Positions 55,928 to 64,000 of a stretch of DNA of 64,000 bases are shown here, in pieces. This stretch comes from Novosphingobium lentum NBRC 107847 (GTDB lineage: Bacteria > Pseudomonadota > Alphaproteobacteria > Sphingomonadales > Sphingomonadaceae): positions 62,001 to 126,000 of the forward strand of contig NZ_BCTW01000009.1 of the NCBI RefSeq assembly GCF_001590965.1, read 5' to 3'. Made by a program: the position numbers and the translations under genes. Within the stretch, counting starts at the first letter, position 1; each line of letters starts with the position of its first letter. The notes under the pieces are model-generated. The model was not told the origin of the DNA, did no database searches, and saw nothing but the letters and a program-made list of their open reading frames with translations.

Positions 55928-56057
55928 CCCCTCCGTCAGTTCCTCCCGGAACTGCCACCTCCCCATCGCAAGTCGATGGAGAGGAACTTGAATGTTGCGA
56001 CCCTCACCATGGACTGGCGATGGGGAGGTGGCTGGCGCGAAGCGTCAGACGGAGGGG
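55928..56057. repeat. R5 long inverted repeat between folC and accD
   Basis: CCCCTCCGTCAG and CCACCTCCCCATCGC on the left are mirrored by GCGATGGGGAGGTGGC and GACGGAGGGG on the right, enclosing about 50 bp. It lies between accD and folC on one strand, and could reduce transcription into folC. Only one copy was seen in this window. Confidence 0.7.
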
Positions 56058-56061
56058 CCAA

Positions 56062-56913
56062 TCAGGCCGCCTTGGCCGCCGTCAGGTAATCGATCAGCCG
56101 GGCCAGTGTGGCTTTGAGTTCATGCCGGTGCACCACCATATCGACCATGCCGTGATCGTGTAGGTACTCGGCGCGCTGGAACCCTTCGGGCAGCTTTTCG
56201 CGGATGGTGTCCTGGATCACGCGTTGCCCGGCAAAGCCGATCAGCGCGCCGGGCTCGGCAATCTGCACGTCGCCCAGCATGGCATAGCTGGCGGTGACGC
56301 CGCCCGTGGTCGGATCGGTCAGCACGACGATATAGGGCTGTCCCGCGCGGCGCAGGCGGCTGATCGCGACGGTGGTGCGCGGCATCTGCATCAGGCTGAG
56401 AATGCCCTCCTGCATCCGTGCGCCGCCCGCCGCCGTGACGGCGACGTAAGGGCACTTCTCCTTGATCGCCCGCTCGATCCCGGCGACGAAGGCGCTGCCC
56501 ACGGCCATGCCCATCGATCCGCCCATGAACGCGAATTCCTGGACGCCGACCACGGCCTTGTGCCCGCCGACTTTGCCCAGACCGTTGGTCAGCGCATCGG
56601 CATGCGGATTGGCGGCGCGCGCGGCTTTCAGCCGGTCGGGGTACTTCTTGCTGTCGCGGAACCTGAGCGGGTCTTCCTTGACCTTGGGCGCCGCCAGCAC
56701 CTCGTACCCGCCATCATCGAACAGCTGGGCCAACCGCGCGTCGGCGCCGATCCGGCCATGGTGTTCGCAGCGCGGGCAGACCGACAGGTTCTCCTCGTAC
56801 TCGCGCGTGAACAGCATCTCGCTGCACCCCGGGCACTTGATCCACAAGTTGTCGGGCGTCTCGCGCTTGGGCGCGAACGGCAGCGCGTTGCGGACGCGGT
56901 TGATCCAGCTCAT
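56062..56913 (-). CDS. accD: Acetyl-CoA carboxylase carboxyltransferase subunit beta
   Basis: A 283-residue subunit of the carboxyltransferase half of acetyl-CoA carboxylase, which makes malonyl-CoA. An N-terminal zinc ribbon has Cys27, Cys30, Cys46 and Cys49 (CPGC and CPRC). The crotonase-fold core includes [20 protein letters not shown] and [17 protein letters not shown]. It overlaps trpA by four bases (ATGA). Confidence 0.97.
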   Translation of the reverse strand: MSWINRVRNALPFAPKRETPDNLWIKCPGCSEMLFTREYEENLSVCPRCEHHGRIGADARLAQLFDDGGYEVLAAPKVKEDPLRFRDSKKYPDRLKAARAANPHADALTNGLGKVGGHKAVVGVQEFAFMGGSMGMAVGSAFVAGIERAIKEKCPYVAVTAAGGARMQEGILSLMQMPRTTVAISRLRRAGQPYIVVLTDPTTGGVTASYAMLGDVQIAEPGALIGFAGQRVIQDTIREKLPEGFQRAEYLHDHGMVDMVVHRHELKATLARLIDYLTAAKAA

Positions 56914-57709
56914 GCGGTCACCTCGCGGGCATGATGGACGGCAGCGGAAAGCGCGGCGGTCAGTTCGCGCACTGGACCGGCGGCCTTGGCGCCGTGCTTG
57001 GCGACCAGATCGACGAACGCGGAACCCACGACCACGCCATCGGCCACCCGCGCGATGGCGCGCGCCTGATCGGGCGTGCGCACGCCGAAGCCGACCACGA
57101 CTGGAATGTCGGTCGCCGCCTTGAGCCGCGCAACCGCGCTTTCGATCGAACCGAGCTGTGCCTGCTGCTTGCCGGTGATGCCCGCGACCGAAACGTAGTA
57201 GAGAAAGCCCGACGAGCCTTCGAGGATGGTCGGCAGCCGCGCGGCGTCGCTGGTTGGCGTGGCCAGCCGGATCGGCGAGATACCGTGCGCGCGCAAGTTG
57301 GGGCCGAGCGCGTCGTCCTCCTCGGGCGGAATGTCGACGCAGATCACCCCGTCGACCCCGGCAGCGGCAGCCTGTTCGGCAAACCATTCCGGCCCGCGCC
57401 GCACCATCGGGTTGGCGTAGCCCATCAGCACCAGCGGCACGTCGGGGTGCCGTTCGCGAAAGCCCTTGGCGATCGCGAGAATGTCCTTCGTTTTCGTACC
57501 TGCGGCGAGTGAGCGCAAATTGCCTGCCTGGATCGCCGGGCCATCGGCCATCGGATCGGTGAACGGCATGCCCAGCTCGATCACGTCCGCGCCGCCGGCA
57601 ACCAGCGCATCGAGGATCGCGGGCGTGGCGGCCGGTGTGGGATCACCCGCCGTGACGAAGCACACGAGCGCGGGGTGGCCCTTGGCGAAAGCGGCGGAGA
57701 GACGTGCGC

Positions 57710-57713
<4 letters not shown>
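56910..57713 (-). CDS. trpA: Tryptophan synthase alpha subunit
   Basis: A 267-residue TIM barrel that cleaves indole-3-glycerol phosphate. The catalytic Glu46 ([11 protein letters not shown]) and Asp57 (PMADGPAI) are present, with the phosphate-binding [10 protein letters not shown] and VVVGSAFVD. Indole passes through a tunnel to TrpB. ATGA overlaps join it to trpB upstream and accD downstream. Confidence 0.97.
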
Positions 57714-58957
<1,244 letters not shown>

Positions 58958-59071
58958 GCCCGGCGCTTGGCAGACGGGGTGCGGATTGTCCAGATTCGCG
59001 CGCGTCGCGGCGCATCGTGTTCAGGCGGCGTTTATCCGCGAGCCGTAAAGACCGCCACGCAACGTCGTGAG

Positions 59072-59101
59072 GGCGGCTTCTTTCGGGAGGCCGCCTTCTA
59101 G
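59072..59101 (-). terminator. Hairpin between trpF and trpB
   Basis: A GGCGGC...GCCGCC stem between the trpF stop and the trpB start on the minus strand. It may be an intra-operon attenuating hairpin. No leader peptide rich in Trp codons is visible. Confidence 0.4.
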
Positions 59102-59122
59102 CGTTTTGGGCGAGCCGATTCG

Positions 59123-59767
59123 TCAGGCGCTGCGCGCGGCCTTGCAGAATGCGGCGATCAGCGCGGCGTCCTTCACCCCTGGCGCGCTTTCCACACCGGA
59201 CGAGACATCGACCAGCGGCGCACCGGTCAACCGAACCGCGTCGGCGACGTTCGTTGGGCCAAGCCCTCCCGCCAGCCCCCACGGCAGGCCGATCCGCAGC
59301 CCCGCCAACAGCGTCCAGTCGAAAACCAGTCCCATTCCGCCGGGCAGGTCCGCGCCCGCAGGCGCCTTGGCGTCGAACAGCACCAGATCGGCGGCACCGG
59401 CATAGGCCTGAGCGCGCGCCACATCGGCCGAGCCGGCAACGGGCACCGCCTTCCACACCGGCAAGCCGAACCGCGCGCGCAGTTCGCCCGCGCGATCGGG
59501 GGATTCGGTGCCGTGGAGCTGGAGGATGTCGAGCCGTCCGGCGGTGATGGCGTCGGCGATCTTGCCATCGCTCGCATCGACAAACAGACCCACCGCGCTG
59601 ACCCGGCCAGCGTTGCGCTCGGCCAAAGCGGCGGCATCGGGAGACGTCACGTTGCGGGGAGAGCGCGCGAAGAACACAAACCCCACATGGTCGGCGCGCG
59701 CGGCAATGGCTGCGTCCAGAGCGGCCGGGGCGTTGATACCGCAGATCTTGATGGCGGGTTGGGACAT
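59123..59767 (-). CDS. trpF: Phosphoribosylanthranilate isomerase
   Basis: A 214-residue TIM barrel catalysing the Amadori rearrangement in tryptophan synthesis. The catalytic Cys is in IKICGIN and the Asp in LFVDAS; LQLHGTE and GLAGGLGPTNVADA are family blocks. The ATG at 59767 follows GGGAG at 6 bp; an in-frame ATG four codons earlier is less likely. Confidence 0.95.
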   Translation of the reverse strand: MSQPAIKICGINAPAALDAAIAARADHVGFVFFARSPRNVTSPDAAALAERNAGRVSAVGLFVDASDGKIADAITAGRLDILQLHGTESPDRAGELRARFGLPVWKAVPVAGSADVARAQAYAGAADLVLFDAKAPAGADLPGGMGLVFDWTLLAGLRIGLPWGLAGGLGPTNVADAVRLTGAPLVDVSSGVESAPGVKDAALIAAFCKAARSA

Positions 59768-59861
59768 GGGCACTCCCATAGCGCAGGCGGGCGCGGGAGA
59801 AAGGGGGATGTGCGGCGAGCTGGGTCGAAAGCCGAGCCCGGGCGCCCGCGTTACGCCCCGG

Positions 59862-60548
59862 TCAAAGCGTCGCTTCGATTGCGCGCGCGGCGGCGACCGG
59901 GTCTTCCGCGCGTGCGATCGGCCGGCCGATCACCAGCACGCTGGCGCCGGCATGGCGCGCCTCGCGCGGGGTGACGGTGCGCTTCTGGTCGCCCGCTGCC
60001 CTGTTGGCCGGGCCATCGACCGGGCGCAGGCCGGGCACGACGAAGAACCCGTTCTTCCACTGGCGATGCACCGCCGCGACTTCGTGGCCCGAGCAGACGA
60101 TGCCGTCGAGCCCGGCTTCCTCGGCCAGCGCGGCCAGCCGCAGCACCTGGTCATGCGCGCTGCCGCCCACGCCGGTGCGCGCCAGATCGCTTTCATCGAG
60201 GCTGGTCAGCACGGTAACGCCCACGACCTTGCAGTGTTCGCCGGCCGCCGCCTTGGCATCTTCCATCATCGCGCGCCCGCCGGCGGCATGGACCGTGACG
60301 ATCGCCGGTTCGAGCACGTGGATCGCCTGCATCGCGGCGGCGACGGTGTTGGGAATGTCGTGCAGTTTGAGGTCGAGGAAGATCGGCAGGCCGATCTTGG
60401 CCAGTTCGTGCACGCCGTGGTGGCCGTGGGCGCAGAAGAATTCGAGCCCCAGCTTGATCCCGCCGACATGGCTGCGCACTTTCTGGGCCATCGCCACCGC
60501 GGCATCGAGGCGCGGCATGTCGAGCGCGAGATAGATCGGGTTGGTCAC
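59862..60548 (-). CDS. pyrF: Orotidine 5'-phosphate decarboxylase
   Basis: A 228-residue enzyme making UMP, the last step of pyrimidine synthesis. The catalytic Asp/Lys network is FLDLKLHDIPNTV, with Lys61. The phosphate-binding loop is VPGLRPVDG and the last block is VIGRPIARAEDP. Its ATG overlaps the lapA stop. Confidence 0.96.
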   Translation of the reverse strand: MTNPIYLALDMPRLDAAVAMAQKVRSHVGGIKLGLEFFCAHGHHGVHELAKIGLPIFLDLKLHDIPNTVAAAMQAIHVLEPAIVTVHAAGGRAMMEDAKAAAGEHCKVVGVTVLTSLDESDLARTGVGGSAHDQVLRLAALAEEAGLDGIVCSGHEVAAVHRQWKNGFFVVPGLRPVDGPANRAAGDQKRTVTPREARHAGASVLVIGRPIARAEDPVAAARAIEATL

Positions 60549-60856
60549 GCTGCCGGATTGCCCGGCGTCGCCGCGTCGAACTGTGTCGTCGTGCCCAGCG
60601 GCGGGGCGGGGGTGCGTGACAGCAGCGAGTTTTCCAGGCTCATGATCCGCCGTCCCAGCCGCCAGCGGGTGGTGCGGTAAAGCAGCCAGCTGGGCAGCAG
60701 GCCCAGTCCGAACGCGCCGATCACCAGCGCGGGCAGCTTGGTTTCCAGCACCAGCCCCTGCCAGATGTGCACCGTCACCGGTTGCCAGTTGGCCAGCGTG
60801 AACGCCGCCAGCACGACGGCCACCAGCACCCAGACAATCGTGCGCACAACTTGCAT
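60545..60856 (-). CDS. lapA: LapA-domain (DUF1049) membrane protein
   Basis: A 103-residue inner-membrane protein with two helices (VWVLVAVVLAAFTLANW and LPALVIGAFGLGLLPSWLLY) and a basic cytoplasmic segment (RTTRWRLGRRI), the LapA pattern. In E. coli LapA/LapB adjust lipopolysaccharide synthesis, though lapB is not here. It precedes pyrF with a four-base overlap. Confidence 0.85.
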   Translation of the reverse strand: MQVVRTIVWVLVAVVLAAFTLANWQPVTVHIWQGLVLETKLPALVIGAFGLGLLPSWLLYRTTRWRLGRRIMSLENSLLSRTPAPPLGTTTQFDAATPGNPAA

Positions 60857-60926
60857 TCGGTCTCTCCGTGGCTTCCCGTCGCGATGCTAGGGCGTCTTGG
60901 CGCGCTTGGCCAGTGTCGCCCCGTTT

Positions 60927-62255
60927 CTACTTCCCGAACACCCGGGCAAAGATCGTGTCGACTTGCGCCAGGTGGTAATCGAGGTTGAAGCTCGCCTCCA
61001 GATCGGCGGCGGCGATCTTGCCGGTCACTTCGGGATCGGCCTTCAGCAGATCGAGCAGCGACAGCGCGCCGTCCGATTGCCACACTTTCATCGCGTTGCG
61101 CTGGACGATGGCATAGGCATCCTCGCGGCTGACCCCGGCTTGCGTCAGCGCCAGCAGCACGCGCTGCGAGTGGACCAGCCCGCCCATCCGGTCGAGGTTC
61201 TTCTGCATCCGTTCGGGGTAAACCAGCAGCTTGTCGATCACGCCGGTCAGTCGGCCCAGCGCGAAATCGAGCGTGATCGTCGCATCGGGGCCGATGAAGC
61301 GCTCTACCGACGAGTGCGAGATGTCGCGCTCGTGCCACAGCGCCACGTTTTCCAGCGCCGGCACCACCGCCGAACGCACCATCCGCGCCAGCCCGGTAAG
61401 GTTCTCGGTCAGGATCGGGTTGCGCTTGTGCGGCATCGCCGACGAGCCTTTCTGACCCGGCGAGAAATACTCTTCCGCCTCCAGCACTTCGGTGCGCTGC
61501 AGGTGGCGCACTTCGACCGCCAGCCGTTCGATCGATCCGGCTATGACGCCCAGCGTGGCGAAAAACATCGCGTGGCGATCGCGCGGGATGACCTGGGTGG
61601 AGACCGGCTCCACCGCCAGCCCCAGCTTGGCCGCGACATGCGCCTCCACCGCCGGGTCGATATTGGCGAAGGTGCCCACAGCGCCCGAAATCGCGCAAGT
61701 CGAGATTTCCTCGCGCGCCGCGATCATCCGCGCCCGGCAGCGCGAAAACTCGGCGTAGGCTTGCGCCAGCTTCAATCCGAACGTGGTCGGCTCGGCGTGG
61801 ATGCCATGGCTGCGGCCGATCGTGGGGGTGTACTTGAACTCCATCGCCCGGCGCTCGATCGCCGCCAGCAACGCGTCGAGATCGGCAATCAGCAGGTCGC
61901 TCGCCTGCCGCAGCTGGACCGACAGCGTGGTGTCGAGCACGTCGGAGCTGGTCATGCCCTGGTGCATGAACCGCGCCAGGTCGCCGCCGGAATGTTCGCC
62001 CACCCGGTCCGCCACCCAGGTCAGGAATGCGATGACATCGTGCTTGGTCACCGCCTCGATCGCGTCGATCGCGGGCACGTCGATTACCGGCGCTGTGGCC
62101 CACCAGTCCCACAGCGCCTTGCCTGCAGCAGCAGGGACGACGCCGAGTTCGCCCAGCTTGTCGGTGGCGTGGGCCTCGATCTCGAACCAGATGCTGTAGC
62201 GCGCTTCGGCTTCCCAGATCGCGGTCATCGCGGGGCGGGAATAGCGGGGGACCAT
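60927..62255 (-). CDS. purB: Adenylosuccinate lyase
   Basis: A 442-residue fumarase-superfamily enzyme that acts twice in purine synthesis (SAICAR to AICAR and adenylosuccinate to AMP). The lyase signature is GSSAMPHKRNP. Other active-site blocks are MTSSDVLDTTLSVQL and TIGRSHGIHAEPTTFG. The start MVPRYSRPAMTAIWEAEARY is the family start. It lies upstream of lapA with a 70 bp gap, so it may or may not share the transcript. Confidence 0.96.
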   Translation of the reverse strand: MVPRYSRPAMTAIWEAEARYSIWFEIEAHATDKLGELGVVPAAAGKALWDWWATAPVIDVPAIDAIEAVTKHDVIAFLTWVADRVGEHSGGDLARFMHQGMTSSDVLDTTLSVQLRQASDLLIADLDALLAAIERRAMEFKYTPTIGRSHGIHAEPTTFGLKLAQAYAEFSRCRARMIAAREEISTCAISGAVGTFANIDPAVEAHVAAKLGLAVEPVSTQVIPRDRHAMFFATLGVIAGSIERLAVEVRHLQRTEVLEAEEYFSPGQKGSSAMPHKRNPILTENLTGLARMVRSAVVPALENVALWHERDISHSSVERFIGPDATITLDFALGRLTGVIDKLLVYPERMQKNLDRMGGLVHSQRVLLALTQAGVSREDAYAIVQRNAMKVWQSDGALSLLDLLKADPEVTGKIAAADLEASFNLDYHLAQVDTIFARVFGK

Positions 62256-62624
62256 GGTTCGACTCCGGGCAAGAACGTGGTGGACGGTTGCGGTGGCCGC
62301 TAGGGGCGGGGCGGCGCGAAGGCAAGGGCGGCGGGCCGTTTTGGGGCTGGTTTGGCGCCTTCGTCCTTCGGCCGGGTTTTCTAACTTCTCTAACATTGCC
62401 CGAGTGCGTGCCGAATGGTTTGCGCGAGCGAGTCGCCTCGGTCAGCGCGATTGCCGATGCAAATCAGGGGGTTGCGACAATGTCAAAGAGCGCACGGAGT
62501 CTAGGCGCGGACGCGGCGTGTAGGACAGGGGAAACTTCGGATGACGACACGACACGTCACCGCCCCCGACTGGGGCGAGGTAGGTCGTGCCCCGGTTTGG
62601 CAGCGTCAGTATTGTGCTCCCGGC
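62256..62624. other. Gene-free stretch upstream of purB
   Basis: No ORF here has gene-like codon use. A TAACTTCTCTAACATTG segment near 62387 resembles the 9-bp periodicity of repeat R4 but differs in sequence. The purB promoter should lie at the left end. I see no riboswitch-like structure. Confidence 0.5.
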
Positions 62625-63296
62625 TTACCGAACCCGGGGGGCTTCCTTGACCTTGCCGACCTTCACGGCGTCCTTGCCGGAACTGCCACCGCCCGTACCG
62701 CTACCGCCCGTACCGCTACTTGCAGTTGTGCCTGCCGATGACGCGCTGGCGCTACTGGCCCCTACGCCGATCTCGCTGCTGCCCAATGAATTTGTGCCAC
62801 TTGTCCCGCCTGATCCGGTGTCGGTGGAGTTGTGCTGCCCGCTGTCGATCCCGCCCGAGCCGATCTCGCTGCCGTGCGACGAACCCGTTTCGCTGGTCCC
62901 ACCCGAACCGGCATCGCTGCTGGGCGTTGAACCTGTGTCGCTAGACCCGTGCTGGCCGCTGTCGACGCCACCCGATCCAGTGTCGCTCTCTCGGGGCGTG
63001 CCGTTGTCGATGGGCTGTTTGCCCGAACCCGGATCCGGGTTGTCGTGCGATCCGACTTCCCCAGTTCCGGGCGTGCCGGAATCGGTGCCGCCATTGCCCG
63101 GCTCGACAGTGTCGTGACCACGTCCATCCTGCTGATGCGCGTCTCCGCCCGATTTGGCGAAGGCCGACGTGGCCAGCGAGGTCGAGAGCAGCACCGTCAT
63201 CGCCGGCGGCATCACGACCGCGAACTTTCCGCAGGCTTCCATGAACGCCCTGCGATCCGCGTCCCCGATTGTAAGTTCTCTGTTGGCCGGTTTCAT
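62625..63296 (-). CDS. Exported Ser/Gly/Thr-rich protein with Tat-like N-terminus
   Basis: A 223-residue protein. The N-terminus has DRRAFMEACGKFAVVMPPAM (residues 14-33), then TVLLSTSLATSAFAKS, so it looks like a twin-arginine signal followed by an AxA cleavage site near 45-47. The rest is low complexity: degenerate Gly/Ser/Asp/Thr repeats containing TGSGG and SGQH units, ending in a Lys-rich patch. It is paralogous to the shorter gene upstream over the first 50 residues. The ATG at 63296 follows GAGAAGG. Function unknown. Confidence 0.6.
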   Translation of the reverse strand: MKPANRELTIGDADRRAFMEACGKFAVVMPPAMTVLLSTSLATSAFAKSGGDAHQQDGRGHDTVEPGNGGTDSGTPGTGEVGSHDNPDPGSGKQPIDNGTPRESDTGSGGVDSGQHGSSDTGSTPSSDAGSGGTSETGSSHGSEIGSGGIDSGQHNSTDTGSGGTSGTNSLGSSEIGVGASSASASSAGTTASSGTGGSGTGGGSSGKDAVKVGKVKEAPRVR

Positions 63297-63381
63297 GGCG
63301 ACGCCTTCTCTATCTTGCTCTGTCGGCTTGGGATTTGAAGGCAACTTTCGATCCTGAACCCGCCTCCGCAATGGCGCCGCG

Positions 63382-63624
63382 TCAACCCGGCAGGCGCCGT
63401 TCCTTCGGCTTGTGATGCCGATCGCGCTTGTCGTGTCCGCCGGTGAAGTGCTGGCCGTTGGATGACTTCGCAATCGCCGGCGATGCCAGCGACGTCGATA
63501 ACAGCACGGTCATCGCCGGCGGCACCAAGACGGCGAGCTTGCCGCACGATTCCAGAAACGTCCGCCGGTCTTCGCCGCCCGGTGAAATTCCGGAATTTGC
63601 AATATCGGTGTGTTCGGGGTCCAC
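63382..63624 (-). CDS. Small exported protein with Tat-like N-terminus (paralogue)
   Basis: Eighty residues from a GTG preceded by AAAGGA at 7 bp. Residues 19-53 (DRRTFLESCGKLAVLVPPAM, then TVLLSTSLASPAIAKS) closely match the next gene. RRxFLE plus an AIA site suggests Tat export, leaving a very short His/Lys-rich mature peptide (FTGGHDKRDRHHKPKERRLPG is its end). The two genes are 85 bp apart on one strand and probably arose by duplication. No function recognised. Confidence 0.6.
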   Translation of the reverse strand: MDPEHTDIANSGISPGGEDRRTFLESCGKLAVLVPPAMTVLLSTSLASPAIAKSSNGQHFTGGHDKRDRHHKPKERRLPG

Positions 63625-63777
63625 GATCAGTCCTTTCGCAACAGTCTGCGATCACTTGACATCAACGTGTTCCGACATTCAACCACCGAGCCGTAATTTC
63701 CGGATGTATATAATTGAAATTCAAATAGATTATCGATTTTGGATTATGTCATTGGGCCGCCCTGCATTCAACTTAAG

Positions 63778-64000
63778 TTAGACGACTGCCCGGCAGCGGC
63801 GTTCCTTGGCGAAGGTGGCATCGAGCCTGATCTTCAATTCTGCAAGCGTGTCGGCGCAGAGCTGTTTCAAGCCTGCGGCATCGAAGGGAAAGATCGGTGT
63901 CGCGAAGGGCTTGAGCCCAACAAAATACAGGTCGCAAGAATCCCGATTGACCCCGGCATCAGTATCGCCAGCCTTCACGCCGCAACCGCCCTGCTGACGA
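63778..64000 (-). CDS. ORF cut by the window edge, hypothetical
   Basis: The frame is open from the right edge down to a TAA at 63778-63780. The visible part ends DLYFVGLKPFATPIFPFDAA, then GLKQLCADTLAELKIRLDAT. A GTG at 63978 could be a start, but the frame continues upstream without a stop, so the gene probably begins outside the window. No family is recognisable. AT-rich sequence (63700-63775) lies just beyond its stop. Confidence 0.4.
   Translation of the reverse strand, partial: RQQGGCGVKAGDTDAGVNRDSCDLYFVGLKPFATPIFPFDAAGLKQLCADTLAELKIRLDATFAKERRCRAVV

Noticed and set aside
59072-59101. Classic trp attenuator
   Set aside because: It lies between trpF and trpB, not in a leader, and no short peptide with tandem Trp codons is visible.

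Overview
This is a GC-rich, densely packed chromosomal window from an alphaproteobacterium, most likely Sphingomonadales (Sphingomonas/Novosphingobium-like). The evidence is gene content and order: cckA and cpdR of the cell-cycle phosphorelay, a GTTC-N7-GTTC SOS box upstream of recA, the recA/alaS/icd neighbourhood, the lapA-pyrF-trpF-trpB-trpA-accD-folC run, and small families common in sphingomonads (SapC, DUF4169, IalB-like, Ala/Pro-rich secreted proteins). Genus is an inference. I saw no prophage, integrase, IS transposase or CRISPR array.

Layout. 1-4.4 kb: 3' end of uvrA, then an accessory patch with a DNA methyltransferase carrying a C-terminal nuclease-like domain, a GIY-YIG gene, and several copies of a roughly 130 bp element with inverted ends (called R1 here). 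4.4-7.6 kb: a hypothetical HTH protein whose 3' end runs through repeats, a divergent SMR-type membrane protein, a CHRD protein, and a 750 bp gene-free stretch that looks like a structured RNA on the minus strand. 7.6-15.2 kb: argG, two cyclopropane-fatty-acid synthase-like genes on either side of an S46 peptidase, and rlmN. 15.5-25.4 kb: an outer-membrane barrel, an overlapping operon from greB to an IalB-like gene, a lytic transglycosylase, dapA, a lipoprotein, smpB, a DUF2062 protein and cckA. 25.4-38.9 kb: recA with its SOS box, an EF-G-like GTPase, a methyltransferase, a lipid kinase, alaS, a Kef-type antiporter, an FAD monooxygenase, icd and a crotonase. 39-49.7 kb: tRNA-Val, cpdR, an N-formylglutamate amidohydrolase, a probable small RNA with an anti-Shine-Dalgarno motif, sapC, a GlcD-type oxidase, a DEAD-box helicase, a UvrD-type helicase and a secreted Ala/Pro-rich protein. 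50-62.3 kb: an MFS transporter, rsmD-rluB, an AmpG-like permease, folC, accD, trpA, trpB, trpF, pyrF, lapA and purB. 62.6-64 kb: two related proteins with Tat-like N-termini and a truncated ORF at the window edge.

Most genes are housekeeping: DNA repair (uvrA, recA, uvrD), translation and ribosome rescue (alaS, smpB, rlmN, rsmD, rluB), amino-acid and nucleotide synthesis (argG, dapA, trp genes, pyrF, purB), envelope and peptidoglycan turnover (lytic transglycosylase, AmpG-like permease), and CckA/CpdR cell-cycle signalling. The most unusual material lies between genes: two probable non-coding RNAs, a GIY-YIG gene lying between the two halves of an R1 element, and four other repeat families (R2-R5).
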